DNA of 64,000 bases. Origin: an uncultured Muribaculaceae bacterium (lineage in GTDB: Bacteria; Bacteroidota; Bacteroidia; Bacteroidales; Muribaculaceae). Below, one piece after another: positions 45,156 through 53,755 of this stretch. The DNA is taken from NCBI GenBank assembly GCA_910579185.1, contig CAJTTG010000001.1, positions 558,001-622,000 on the forward strand, read 5' to 3'. The notes under the pieces were generated by a model. The model worked only from the letters and a program-made list of their open reading frames with translations. It searched no databases and was not told the DNA's origin. Within the stretch, counting starts at the first letter, position 1, and each line of letters begins with the position of its first letter. The position numbers were made by a program, and so were the translations under genes.

Positions 45156-45163
45156 TATCTTTG
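45156..45163 (+). promoter_or_regulatory. -7 box of the WG-repeat lipoprotein gene, inside a terminator arm
   Basis: TATCTTTG fits TAnnTTTG. It lies within the left arm of the sulP terminator, so a transcript started here (about 45168-45171) would lack that arm. No clear -33 element at the usual distance. Confidence 0.5.
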
Positions 45164-45204
45164 TCGGGCAAGCAACATCTATGCTTCCCGACAAAGATTT
45201 TTTT
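45157..45204 (+). terminator. Terminator of the sulP gene, directly abutting the next ATG
   Basis: ATCTTTGTCGGG (45157-45168) pairs with CCCGACAAAGAT (45187-45198), and AAGCA (45170-45174) with TGCTT (45182-45186), around a 7-nt loop: about 17 bp with one bulged C. A seven-T run (45198-45204) ends immediately before the ATG at 45205. Confidence 0.85.
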
Positions 45205-46953
45205 ATGAGCAAACTGTATCTTAAATATATAATATGCGTCCTTATCGCCGTTTCGTTCTGTAATTGCAGCGGAGAGCGTCAGGACTGCGGCTACATAAGC
45301 TCCCTGCCGGTCAGGATTACCGACGGCGACGGATGGAGTATAATATCGGCCGACGGGACTGAATGTGACACTACATTTGACAAACAGCCCACTATTGCCG
45401 TGAACGGCCTGTTCTCTGTGGGAACCGATAACGGGCTGCTGACCGTTTACCGGATCGATGGGGAAACAAGAGCCATAGAGGGTCTCAAAGGATTGCGCTC
45501 GGCCGGAGTGCTGACCGAGGGTGTTATCCCGGTGGCGCGGCCTAACTCGCGGCTTGAGCTTGCCGACAGAGATGGAAAGACTGTAGCCCGGTTGATGCTT
45601 GCCGACAGCACGGAGATAGCCGGTGTCAACCCCTACTTCTCATCCCGACGGATGGTGTTTATGGTAAAAGACGGAGCCATCGAACGCTTCGGAGCCATCA
45701 ATCCGGAGGGTAAAATAGTCATAGAACCGCTTTTCTCACGGCTGCATCCGTTTCGCAACGGGACGGCACTTGCCGCCACAACAAAGTCGGGAAAGACCAA
45801 CCACAGGTTGATCGACACAGACGGAAACACGCTGTTTGAGTTTCCCAAACAGATGTCACCGCTATCCGACGGCGTTGACCGCGAGATTATGCCGGTTAAA
45901 CTCTCCGGCGACACTATTGGGTTCATAAATACCAAGGGTGTGTTCCGCAAAGCTCCCGATGAAGTCAGAAAGATCGACGACTTCACGGATCAGGTGTATG
46001 TCTACACCGATGTCATGGGGCACCAGGGTGTGATGGATATGGATGGCAACAGTGTCATCCCCCCGGATTACAAGCAACTCCATATTTTCGACGACAGCCA
46101 TTTCCTTGCGATTGATGAGGACGGCAATGCCATGGCATTGGATTCTGAAGGAAACAGGATCGCGGAGTTTCCGGATGTTGACGAGTTCATCACTCTGAAC
46201 CGCTATTATCCATTCTCCACCGGATTTGACATCATAGGCCACTCCGTACGCAACACATATATAGTATTTGACCACGATGGCAACCAGACCGGGGAATATG
46301 CATCAATAGCGACAGATCTATTCCACAATCCACTGACAACAAAATCGTCGGATATGGTTCGCTCAGACTATATAGACCTGACGCAGGCCATTGACAAATT
46401 TACAGGCCCTCTCACTTCCACGGGGTATTCCAAAGCTCATATCGGAGAGAAAGCAATGAGCATTGCCGGAACCGATGCGGAGAAATATGAACAGACCTAC
46501 AGCATAGGGTTGCGCGGATCAAGCGGACATAGATTCTCAGTCAGCGCGACCGCCTACAGCTCTGAAGTGATTGCAGAGAGCGAAGCGGTCTATGGCGAGA
46601 GCGAACGGATCATTTTCGGTTTTTCACTCCGGAAGTTCGAGGGCTTTGAAGCCAGGTTCAATGAAAACGCGTTCATCAACAGAATAGCGGTCACCCTCAA
46701 AACGGAAAATCCAACATTCGAAACAATGCGCAGCGACATTGAATCACGTATGAAGCGTAAAGGATATGTCACGGCTGAGCAAACCGACGCGTTCACAATT
46801 TTCAGATCGTCCGACGACGGAATTATAATAGCCCTCATTCCTCGGGCTGAACAACGTGGGGCAATCATGTATATCCTCAATCGTCCGACCTACGATTCAC
46901 TCTCCGGCGGCATCAAACGTGAGGCTGAAATTAATTTCAATTTGAATCAATAA
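45205..46953 (+). CDS. WG-repeat-containing probable lipoprotein
   Basis: A 582-aa exported protein; MSKLYLKYIICVLIAVSFCNCSG is a lipoprotein-like signal although the residue before either Cys is not the usual Gly/Ala/Ser. The body contains WG-type repeats: DGWSIISADGTECDTTFD, FGAINPEGKIVIEPLFSRLHPF, MGHQGVMDMDGNSVIPPDYKQLHIF. These repeats are thought to bind ligands or proteins; function is unknown. The earlier ATG at 45181 falls within the sulP terminator stem and has no signal peptide, so 45205 is used. Confidence 0.8.
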   Translation: MSKLYLKYIICVLIAVSFCNCSGERQDCGYISSLPVRITDGDGWSIISADGTECDTTFDKQPTIAVNGLFSVGTDNGLLTVYRIDGETRAIEGLKGLRSAGVLTEGVIPVARPNSRLELADRDGKTVARLMLADSTEIAGVNPYFSSRRMVFMVKDGAIERFGAINPEGKIVIEPLFSRLHPFRNGTALAATTKSGKTNHRLIDTDGNTLFEFPKQMSPLSDGVDREIMPVKLSGDTIGFINTKGVFRKAPDEVRKIDDFTDQVYVYTDVMGHQGVMDMDGNSVIPPDYKQLHIFDDSHFLAIDEDGNAMALDSEGNRIAEFPDVDEFITLNRYYPFSTGFDIIGHSVRNTYIVFDHDGNQTGEYASIATDLFHNPLTTKSSDMVRSDYIDLTQAIDKFTGPLTSTGYSKAHIGEKAMSIAGTDAEKYEQTYSIGLRGSSGHRFSVSATAYSSEVIAESEAVYGESERIIFGFSLRKFEGFEARFNENAFINRIAVTLKTENPTFETMRSDIESRMKRKGYVTAEQTDAFTIFRSSDDGIIIALIPRAEQRGAIMYILNRPTYDSLSGGIKREAEINFNLNQ

Positions 46954-47095
46954 ATATTCATTGGAATTATAGGCAAATTATTAGCCATAAAGGACAATAA
47001 TTTCCCCAAATGTTAACAGCAAAGCAAATCCAATGACAAAAATTCGGTTTTTTTCACACAAAAAAGAAATCTCGCAAAAAAAAAGCTAATTTTTA

Positions 47096-47126
47096 TTTGG
47101 TGATCGAAAAAAAGGTGCTACCTTTG
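47096..47126 (+). promoter_or_regulatory. Promoter of the small acidic lipoprotein gene
   Basis: TTTG at 47096-47099, a 19-bp spacer and TACCTTTG at 47119-47126: both elements and spacing match the consensus. The leader of about 54 nt is A+T-rich, which in Bacteroidetes goes with strong translation. The preceding 140 bp (46954-47095) show only A/T-rich sequence. Confidence 0.75.
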
Positions 47127-47184
47127 TAGCGTTTTTGAAGCTAAAAAGAAATTGTTTATTTATTTAATCTAAATCAAAACGAAA

Positions 47185-47391
47185 ATGAAAAAGTTATTTT
47201 TATCTCTTGCTGTTGTAATGAGCGTATCTCTCTTCTCTTGCGGTAACGGTGCTGAAGGCAACGCTGCTGACACTACTGCTACTGACACCCTCGCTACAGA
47301 AACAACTATCGAAGTTGAAGAAACTGCAGCAGTTGACACTGTTGCTCCTGTAGAAGCTGACTCTACTGTTGCAGCTCCCGCTGCTGAATAA
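47185..47391 (+). CDS. Small acidic lipoprotein, low complexity
   Basis: A 68-aa protein with a lipoprotein signal (lipobox LFSC, Cys19) and a mature part of about 50 residues made almost only of Ala, Thr, Glu, Asp and Val with no Lys or Arg. Its codon use (GCT, ACT, GAA, many T-ending codons) differs from the GCC/ACC-rich neighbours and resembles highly expressed genes; with the consensus promoter and A+T-rich leader this points to an abundant envelope lipoprotein. No function is known to me. Confidence 0.8.
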   Translation: MKKLFLSLAVVMSVSLFSCGNGAEGNAADTTATDTLATETTIEVEETAAVDTVAPVEADSTVAAPAAE

Positions 47392-47416
47392 TTAGCAAGC
47401 GAACAGACAACATTAT

Positions 47417-47455
47417 AAACCGGATTCCGATTATCGGATTCCGGTTTTCTTTTTA
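47417..47455 (+). terminator. Terminator after the small lipoprotein gene
   Basis: AAACCGGA (47417-47424) pairs with TCCGGTTT, with an inner CCGA/TCGG stem, followed by TTTTCTTTTT. Confidence 0.75.
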
Positions 47456-47547
47456 TGCCTGTCTCTCAATAAATATTTATGACGCCGTGGTGGATTCCGG
47501 GGTGTCGCACATCACAACCACCCCCATCGCCACAGACAGGAAACTAC

Positions 47548-47581
47548 AACGGCGGTGTGTCAAGTCAGACACACCGCCGTT
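47548..47581. terminator. Perfect 14-bp hairpin after alaS
   Basis: AACGGCGGTGTGTC (47548-47561) and GACACACCGCCGTT (47568-47581) with loop AAGTCA. It lies 25 bp past the alaS stop on the minus strand. The T runs on either side are poor, so it may be a 3' stabilising hairpin rather than an intrinsic terminator. The rest of 47456-47605 shows no gene. Confidence 0.6.
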
Positions 47582-47605
47582 GATATTCTTATAAATGGAT
47601 CAGTC

Positions 47606-50230
47606 TCAGTTCTTGATCATAGCGATAAGAGCCTCGAAAGCTTCAGAGATGCCATCTTTGTTCTTGCCACCGGCCTGAGCGAATCCGGGCTGGCCACCAC
47701 CGCCGCCCTGGATCTTCTTGGCGGCTTCGCGAACCATCTGCGAGGCATTGTGACCCTGCTTAACCACATCGTCGGTCAACATAACCGTGAGAAGCGGCTT
47801 GCCGGCCATGTCAACAGTAGCCGCGATGAAAGCGGTTGCCTCAGGAGAAGCAGCGCGGACACCGAATGCGACATTCTTGACCATATCCGGAACGCGCACA
47901 CCTCCGAGGGTCACGAGCTTGATGCCATTGACAGTCTCAGCACGGGCGATCAGGGTCTCAACCATTGACTTCACGCGCTCCTGCATGTAGGACTCAACCT
48001 CTTTATGGAGATCGGCGTTCTCTGCAATAGCTCTCTTAACGGCTGCGATAATATCGGGGGCATTGTTGAACATGCCGGCCATCTCTCGCATTGTGCGAGT
48101 CATGTCGTCCATAGCGTCCTCCACAGCCTCGCCGGTTATAGCCTCGATACGGCGGATACCGGCTGCAATACTGCTTTCAGAAATTATGCGGATCATTCCG
48201 ATGTTGCCTGTATTGTCGACATGCGTACCGCCACAAAGTTCCACGGAATTACCATAGCGGATCACGCGGACCTCGTCGCCATATTTTTCGCCGAAAAGGG
48301 CCATAGCCCCCATAGCCTGCGCCTCTGCGATGGGCACACAGCGGCGTTCGTCGCGAGCGATGGCCTGACGCACCTTGGCATTGGCCAGATGCTCAACGGC
48401 ACGGATTTCTTCGGGAGTCAGCTTCTGGAAATGGGAGAAGTCGAAACGCAGCACTTTCGGAGACACGAACGATCCGCGCTGCTCAACATGGGTGCCCAGC
48501 ACTTCGCGCAGAGCTTCATGGAGCAAGTGGGTTGCCGTGTGGTTGCACGATGTGGCAAGACGCGCATCCTCGTTGATCTTGGCTTCAAAGACAGCCGACG
48601 GATCAGCAGGCATCTTTTTGGCAAGATGAACAGCCATGCCGTTCTCGCGTTTGGTGTCGTAGATCTCGGTCACTTCACCGTCGGGACCCACAAGCACACC
48701 GCTGTCGCCTACCTGACCGCCCATTTCCGCATAGAAGGGCGACTCGGCCAGAACAATCTGATAGAACTCGCCTTTCTTCTGCTTAACCTTGCGGTAGCGC
48801 AGAATCCGTGTGGTGGCTGTTGTATTATCGTATCCCACAAACGAAGGTTCGCCTTCGTTAACCATGGTCCAATCGTCGGTCTCAACAGCAGCGGCATTGC
48901 GCGCACGTTCTTTCTGAGCTTGCATCTCGCGGTCGAAACCGGCCTGATCGAGTGTCATGCCATTTTCCTTCAGAATAAGCTCCGTGAGGTCGAGAGGGAA
49001 TCCATAGGTATCGTAAAGTACGAATGCCTCACGTCCGGAGATCTCTGTTTTTCCGGCAGCCTTGGCGGCGGATATAGCACCGTCGAGCATGCGTATGCCG
49101 TTCTCAAGAGTGCGCAGGAAAGAATCTTCCTCCTCTTTGATCACCTTCATGATCAGCTCGCGCTGTGCCGGCAGTTCGGGATAGGCCTCACCCATGCTCT
49201 CGATAAGAGTGTCGACGAGACGGTACATGAATGCCTGTTTCTGGCCAAGGAATGTGTAGGCGTAACGCACGGCACGGCGCAGGATGCGGCGGATCACGTA
49301 TCCGGCCTTGGCATTACCCGGGAGCTGCGAGTCGGCGATCGAGAACGAGATGGTGCGCACATGGTCGGCGATAACACGCATGGCGATGTCAACCTTGGCA
49401 TCATCACCATAACGCTTGCCCGACAAAGTGGCAATCTTGTCGATCAGCGGAGTGAACACATCGGTATCGTAGTTTGAAGTCTTACCCTGGAGAGCCATAC
49501 AGAGGCGTTCGAAGCCCATACCGGTGTCGATCACCTTTGCCGGCAGCGGTTCGAGGGAACCATCGGCCTTGCGGTTGTACTGCATGAACACGAGATTCCA
49601 GATCTCAATCACCTGCGGATGATCGTGGTTGACGAGTTCGCGTCCATCTTTCTCCGCACGCTCGGCATCGGAACGGAGGTCGATGTGGATTTCCGAGCAG
49701 GGACCGCAGGGACCGGTATCGCCCATCTCCCAGAAGTTGTCATGCTTGTTGCCGTTGATGATATGATCGGCAGGGAGATGCTGTTCCCAATATCCAGCAG
49801 CCTCGTCGTCGCGGCTCAGACCTTCCTCAGGCGAGCCTTCGAAAACGGTGGCATAAAGACGTTTCGGGTCAAGTTTAAGCACATCGACAAGATATTCCCA
49901 CGCCCAATCAATCGCTTCTTTCTTGAAATAATCGCCGAAACTCCAGTTTCCGAGCATCTCGAACATGGTGTGGTGGTAGGTATCCATTCCAACCTCTTCA
50001 AGGTCGTTGTGCTTGCCGCTGACACGCAGACACTTCTGCGAGTCGGCCACACGCTGATATTTAGCGGCTTTGTTACCGAGGATAATATCTTTGAACTGGT
50101 TCATGCCGGCATTGGTGAACATCAGGGTAGGATCGTCCTTGATCACCATCGGAGCGGAGGGCACGATGCGATGTCCTTTGTCGCGGAAGAAATCCTTGAA
50201 GGATTCGCGTATTTCTTTAGCTGTAAGCAT
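47606..50230 (-). CDS. alaS: Alanine--tRNA ligase
   Basis: An 874-aa class II synthetase. The N-terminal motif [15 protein letters not shown]...[14 protein letters not shown] is characteristic. The editing domain has the zinc-binding HTATH and [10 protein letters not shown] motifs, and the C-terminal part carries the Gly-rich [14 protein letters not shown] of the C-Ala region. Length is full. It is transcribed divergently from the MerR-type gene with interleaved promoters. Confidence 0.97.
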   Translation of the reverse strand: MLTAKEIRESFKDFFRDKGHRIVPSAPMVIKDDPTLMFTNAGMNQFKDIILGNKAAKYQRVADSQKCLRVSGKHNDLEEVGMDTYHHTMFEMLGNWSFGDYFKKEAIDWAWEYLVDVLKLDPKRLYATVFEGSPEEGLSRDDEAAGYWEQHLPADHIINGNKHDNFWEMGDTGPCGPCSEIHIDLRSDAERAEKDGRELVNHDHPQVIEIWNLVFMQYNRKADGSLEPLPAKVIDTGMGFERLCMALQGKTSNYDTDVFTPLIDKIATLSGKRYGDDAKVDIAMRVIADHVRTISFSIADSQLPGNAKAGYVIRRILRRAVRYAYTFLGQKQAFMYRLVDTLIESMGEAYPELPAQRELIMKVIKEEEDSFLRTLENGIRMLDGAISAAKAAGKTEISGREAFVLYDTYGFPLDLTELILKENGMTLDQAGFDREMQAQKERARNAAAVETDDWTMVNEGEPSFVGYDNTTATTRILRYRKVKQKKGEFYQIVLAESPFYAEMGGQVGDSGVLVGPDGEVTEIYDTKRENGMAVHLAKKMPADPSAVFEAKINEDARLATSCNHTATHLLHEALREVLGTHVEQRGSFVSPKVLRFDFSHFQKLTPEEIRAVEHLANAKVRQAIARDERRCVPIAEAQAMGAMALFGEKYGDEVRVIRYGNSVELCGGTHVDNTGNIGMIRIISESSIAAGIRRIEAITGEAVEDAMDDMTRTMREMAGMFNNAPDIIAAVKRAIAENADLHKEVESYMQERVKSMVETLIARAETVNGIKLVTLGGVRVPDMVKNVAFGVRAASPEATAFIAATVDMAGKPLLTVMLTDDVVKQGHNASQMVREAAKKIQGGGGGQPGFAQAGGKNKDGISEAFEALIAMIKN

Positions 50231-50268
50231 TTTTTGTTGTGATGTTATGATTCTTATTAATTAATGTG

Positions 50269-50299
50269 CAAAATTACCGCTAATTTCGTACTTTTGCAA
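50269..50299 (-). promoter_or_regulatory. alaS promoter
   Basis: Minus strand: TTG (50299-50297), 20-bp spacer, TAATTTTG (50276-50269), matching the consensus; leader of about 33 nt. Confidence 0.65.
50289..50296 (+). promoter_or_regulatory. -7 box of the MerR-type regulator gene
   Basis: TACTTTTG fits TAnnTTTG, 25 bp before the ATG at 50322. It lies within the spacer of the alaS promoter on the other strand. Confidence 0.5.
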
Positions 50300-50321
50300 C
50301 AATCAACAAAATCTTTTGACA

Positions 50322-50657
50322 ATGGACACGCTTGAAAAGAAATATTACAAGATTTCGGAGGTGGCGGAATTGCTCAACATCCCGGCCTCGACGCTACGTT
50401 TCTGGGAAAAAAATTTCACCATCATCAAGCCAAAGCGAAACGATCACGGCACACGGTTCTACACTCCTGCCGACATCGACAAAATAGCCATGATCCATTA
50501 TCTCGTAAAAGAACGGGGACTGAAACTCGATGCCGCGCAGGAACAGATCAGATCCAACCCCCATGGAATAGAACGCCGCCACCAGACCGTGGCCCGGCTC
50601 AAAGAGATGCGTGCCAACGTCCAAGCCATGCTCGACGCCCTTAATTCGCGCCGCTGA
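50322..50657 (+). CDS. MerR family transcriptional regulator
   Basis: A 111-aa regulator with a MerR winged helix: KKYYKISEVAELLNIPASTLRFWEK, then NDHGTRFYTPADIDKIAMIHYLVKERGLKLDAAQEQI. The dimerisation helix follows and there is no effector domain and no conserved Cys. This short MerR type is a standard Bacteroidetes gene of unknown target. The ATG at 50322 is preferred over TTG at 50316. Confidence 0.9.
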   Translation: MDTLEKKYYKISEVAELLNIPASTLRFWEKNFTIIKPKRNDHGTRFYTPADIDKIAMIHYLVKERGLKLDAAQEQIRSNPHGIERRHQTVARLKEMRANVQAMLDALNSRR

Positions 50658-50693
50658 CCGACACCTGTACCATCTCAATGTAGCTAATCAAAT

Positions 50694-51245
50694 ATGCAGT
50701 TTCTACCACAACGCGGAAAATACAGGTCACTAATTGCATTCCAAAAATCAGAATGCATCTATAATGTGACGTACCACTTTGCTCACCGATTTCTTTCCAT
50801 CGGAGACCGAACCATCGACCAAATGATTCAAGCAGCCAGGTCAGGCAAACAAAATATCGCCGAGGGGTCGATGGACTCCACCACTTCAAAAGAAATGGAG
50901 ATCAAACTTTTCAACGTCGCACGGGCATCACTCCATGAGCTGATGCTTGACTATGAGGACTACCTCCGCGTGAGAGGATTATCCGCATGGCAGATAGCCG
51001 ATCCAAGAATGGTCCAACTGCGCAAAGTATGTAAATGTCACAATGAATCCGCTTTCTATCGTGAACGGATCGGTATACGAAGTGATGAAGTCATTGCAAA
51101 CCTGGCTTTGACATTGATCCACCAAGCTGATTGCCTCCTCCGAGAACTAATTGAGTGTGCAAAAACAGAGTTCCTACACAATGGAGGCATTAAAGAACAG
51201 ATGTATAAGGCGCGGATCGAGCAGAGAAACAATAACCGGGGATAA
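50694..51245 (+). CDS. Four-helix-bundle suffix-domain protein
   Basis: A 183-aa helical protein. Residues about 15-130 resemble the 23S-rRNA-intervening-sequence/S23 four-helix bundle (FLSIGDRTIDQMIQAARSGKQNIAEG, SKEMEIKLFNVARASLHELMLDYEDYL); the C-terminal part has the 'suffix' extension seen in a Bacteroidetes subgroup. The basic surface of such bundles can bind nucleic acid. It starts 36 bp after the MerR-type gene. It is not flanked by a reverse transcriptase, so the bAvd role known for diversity-generating retroelements is not supported. Confidence 0.8.
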   Translation: MQFLPQRGKYRSLIAFQKSECIYNVTYHFAHRFLSIGDRTIDQMIQAARSGKQNIAEGSMDSTTSKEMEIKLFNVARASLHELMLDYEDYLRVRGLSAWQIADPRMVQLRKVCKCHNESAFYRERIGIRSDEVIANLALTLIHQADCLLRELIECAKTEFLHNGGIKEQMYKARIEQRNNNRG

Positions 51246-51436
51246 AAATTTAAGATAACTATGAGGAATAGGAGATATAGGAGGTATATCTCATATTACT
51301 CTTATCCTTCTTATTGCGACGAGAGATATGGGAATTTTGACCAATCCAAAGGGTATTTTCACCAATTTGATGTGACATTTATGTTAAAAAATAGAGCATT
51401 TGCCTATATGACTGCTTATGTATCGAAACTTTTTCC

Positions 51437-51457
51437 TACCTTTGCGCGGTAATTTTG
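51437..51457 (+). promoter_or_regulatory. Promoter region of the calycin-domain protein gene
   Basis: Two overlapping candidates for -7 elements, TACCTTTG (51437-51444) and TAATTTTG (51450-51457), 67-80 bp before the ATG at 51524. The rest of 51246-51523 contains only a short tyrosine-rich open frame that I judge non-coding. Confidence 0.5.
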
Positions 51458-51523
51458 TTAGGTGGGAACACACCATTACAACACGTCGTAACAACTAAGG
51501 TAATAAACTGATAATTAGCAAAT

Positions 51524-53569
51524 ATGAAAAAAATCTACTCCTTATTAATAACCCTCGCTGCAGGCTCTGCCCTCTCCCTCTCCGCCCAGCAGCTTCCCAA
51601 CAATGGATTTGAAACTTGGGAAAATTGCAAGCCATACACTTCAGGTAGCGCAAATGGGACTACTCAAGGTACAACTCCTACAGGATGGACGGTGTCTAAT
51701 GTGATAGGTGCCACAACCGGATTTCTTGATAAAATGGCCAATTCTACAATTGCGTCAAAAGCCACAGGCTCAACAGGCAATGCTGTTAAAGTTGAAAACA
51801 AAACGGTTTTAAGCAAAGTAATTCCAGGCTATTTTTGCCTTGGGAAAACGTGGTCTACCGCAGAAGGAATGAGTGGAAGCAATCAAGATGGTGGATCCTT
51901 CGGAGGTCTTGACTTCAAATATCGTCCTGATGCCATTGAGTTTGAATATCAATCTGAAGGATCTCAGCAGCCGACATTAGTACTATATAGCTGGACCGGC
52001 ACATACACTCAAAAGAATGTACCTGCCTCAATAGCCGTTCAGGGATCTGCGACAAAAACTGATATGATTGACCGAGATCGTCATATTTTGGGCAAAGAAA
52101 CTCCTCAGGGTGGAGATAAAAGTAACACTCCCGACGCATCTTGCATTTCGTTCATTGAACAAAGATTAGCAGCTGCTTCTTCAAGCTGGACGAAAGCAAC
52201 ATTTGACATTGATTACAATAACGAATTAATCCCTGAAAAAATCAATGTAATTTTTGCTGCTGACGACTATTTCTCAACAAGCCCAAACGGAGGAAATAAA
52301 TTGACTGTTGATAATGTCAATTTGCTCTACTATTCGCGTCTGGCTTCGCTGAGCGTCAATGGTACTGCCGTTGCAGATTTTGATTCAAACACTTACAACT
52401 ACACCATTGACAGCGAAATGCCCGATGAGAGCGCATTCTCATTTGCTTGCCTCGGCAACAGCGGTTCCGGCCAAGCATCCATAAGCCTCGACAAGACAAA
52501 TGCTGTTGCAACAATAACAGTAACAAACAGCAATATTGGTGGCACCGACATCGATGGCCAGACCTCACACATCTACACCATTCAGTTCAACAAACAGCAG
52601 GGCGGTGGTGATGATCAGACCGAATACGAAGGAACCCGATATGTTGGTTCACTCAACATCAAACTTGAAGCATTAGGTATAGACGTAACTCAAGAAGACA
52701 ATGTCTACATCAAGGACAATGGCGATGGTACATGCACATTCCTCCTGCCCAATTTCACACTTACACTTCCAGGATCAGATCCGGCAAACTTCGGCAATAT
52801 CAAAGTTGACAACGTGACCATGACCAAAAACGCTGACGGGACAATCACATATACCGGTTCCGTAAAAGGCATGACTCTCGCAGGCGGTGAAGTAGTCGCC
52901 GACGTTGAAATCAGCGGCACGGAAGAGGACGGAAAACTTGTAATGAATATTCCGGTTACTTGGGAAGGATTGACCATCGATGTAACATTCAATGGTGAAG
53001 CAGCAGCTAAAGAACCGGAGGATGAAGAGATCAACTTGAGCGATTACAACGAGTACACCGGCGATCTCAACATAAAACTTGAAGCAATTGGTCTTGACGT
53101 CACCCAGGAGGATAAAGTCTACATCAAGGATAATGGTGATGGCACATGCACATTCCTGCTCAGGAATTTCACTCTGACACTTCCGGGATCGGATCCGGCA
53201 AACTTCGGCGACATCAAGGTGGACAATGTCACAATGGATAAAGCCGGTACAACCACAACATACTCAGGACACGTAGACGGAATGTCGCTGGCCGGTGGCG
53301 AAGTGATTGCTGACGTTGATCTCAGTGGCACTGAAGAAAATAATAGATTGACCATGATCATCCCTGTAACATGGGAGGGCATGACCATTGATGTCACGTT
53401 CAACGGAGACATGACATTGGCAGGCATTGAGGATATCGAGATTGACAATTCGGACAAGCCGGTTGAATACTATAACCTCAACGGTATGCGCGTCAATGGC
53501 GACAACCTTGTGCCGGGCATCTATATCCGCCGTCAGGGCACTGATGTCACCAAAATCCTCGTGAAATAA
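51524..53569 (+). CDS. Exported PCMD-like protein with duplicated calycin-like domain and T9SS-like tail
   Basis: A 681-aa protein with a signal peptide (1-21, ending SLSAQ). Residues about 25-275 start LPNNGFETWENC and look like a carbohydrate-binding PCMD/jelly-roll domain. A short Ig-like section follows (about 280-360). Then two copies of a calycin-like beta-barrel domain (about 375-492 and 513-629), highly similar to each other, each with VYIKDNGDGTCTFLL and LTLPGSDPANFG. The tail VEYYNLNGMRV...GIYIRRQGTDVTKILVK is a T9SS-type sorting end. The protein is probably displayed on the surface; a lipid- or glycan-binding role is inferred from folds. Confidence 0.82.
   Translation: MKKIYSLLITLAAGSALSLSAQQLPNNGFETWENCKPYTSGSANGTTQGTTPTGWTVSNVIGATTGFLDKMANSTIASKATGSTGNAVKVENKTVLSKVIPGYFCLGKTWSTAEGMSGSNQDGGSFGGLDFKYRPDAIEFEYQSEGSQQPTLVLYSWTGTYTQKNVPASIAVQGSATKTDMIDRDRHILGKETPQGGDKSNTPDASCISFIEQRLAAASSSWTKATFDIDYNNELIPEKINVIFAADDYFSTSPNGGNKLTVDNVNLLYYSRLASLSVNGTAVADFDSNTYNYTIDSEMPDESAFSFACLGNSGSGQASISLDKTNAVATITVTNSNIGGTDIDGQTSHIYTIQFNKQQGGGDDQTEYEGTRYVGSLNIKLEALGIDVTQEDNVYIKDNGDGTCTFLLPNFTLTLPGSDPANFGNIKVDNVTMTKNADGTITYTGSVKGMTLAGGEVVADVEISGTEEDGKLVMNIPVTWEGLTIDVTFNGEAAAKEPEDEEINLSDYNEYTGDLNIKLEAIGLDVTQEDKVYIKDNGDGTCTFLLRNFTLTLPGSDPANFGDIKVDNVTMDKAGTTTTYSGHVDGMSLAGGEVIADVDLSGTEENNRLTMIIPVTWEGMTIDVTFNGDMTLAGIEDIEIDNSDKPVEYYNLNGMRVNGDNLVPGIYIRRQGTDVTKILVK
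52645..52999 (+). repeat. Calycin-like domain repeat, copy 1
   Basis: In-frame unit beginning GGTTCACTCAACATCAAAC and ending with the TTCAATGGT codons; nearly every codon block is matched in copy 2 at an offset of about 410-415 bp. Confidence 0.85.
53060..53409 (+). repeat. Calycin-like domain repeat, copy 2
   Basis: Second copy of the preceding unit, with synonymous changes outnumbering amino-acid changes, so the duplication is under protein-level constraint or recently homogenised. Confidence 0.85.
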
Positions 53570-53601
53570 TCAGCTTCAGAAACATAAACAGCACATAGCT
53601 T

Positions 53602-53640
53602 GCGGCGCGGCCTCTCCCAAGGTCGCGCCGCTGATTTAAT
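53602..53640 (+). terminator. Terminator after the calycin-domain gene
   Basis: GCGGCGCGGCC (53602-53612) pairs with GGTCGCGCCGC (53621-53631) with one wobble, then TGATTTAAT. Confidence 0.7.
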
Positions 53641-53667
53641 ATATTTATTTGGCATATCGCAAATAAA

Positions 53668-53700
53668 TTTGCATTTGGCCTCGACTTATACATATATTTG
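53668..53700 (+). promoter_or_regulatory. Promoter of the ATPase-HNH cassette
   Basis: TTTG at 53668-53671, 21-bp spacer, TATATTTG at 53693-53700. The leader to the ATG at 53756 is about 50 nt and has no evident structured RNA. Confidence 0.6.
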
Positions 53701-53755
53701 CAGGAAAGATCTCACCAAGCAACTTTAATTGAACTGATTTAAACACAAATAATCG

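Noticed and set aside
48005..49477. 490-codon open frame on the plus strand opposite alaS
   Set aside because: It lies entirely antisense to the well-conserved alaS gene, has His/Cys-rich composition typical of antisense readings and shows no domain.
50694..51245. Diversity-generating retroelement accessory protein (bAvd)
   Set aside because: The four-helix bundle fold is shared, but no reverse transcriptase, template repeat or variable repeat is present; the calycin duplication lacks the adenine-specific differences of such elements.
51261..51452. 63-codon tyrosine-rich open frame upstream of the calycin-domain gene
   Set aside because: It runs into the promoter region of the next gene, has no domain or signal character, and the A+T-rich sequence readily gives such frames.
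53570..53755. Retron-type ncRNA in front of the ATPase-HNH cassette
   Set aside because: The gap holds a terminator and a promoter with a leader of about 50 nt; no reverse transcriptase gene exists nearby.
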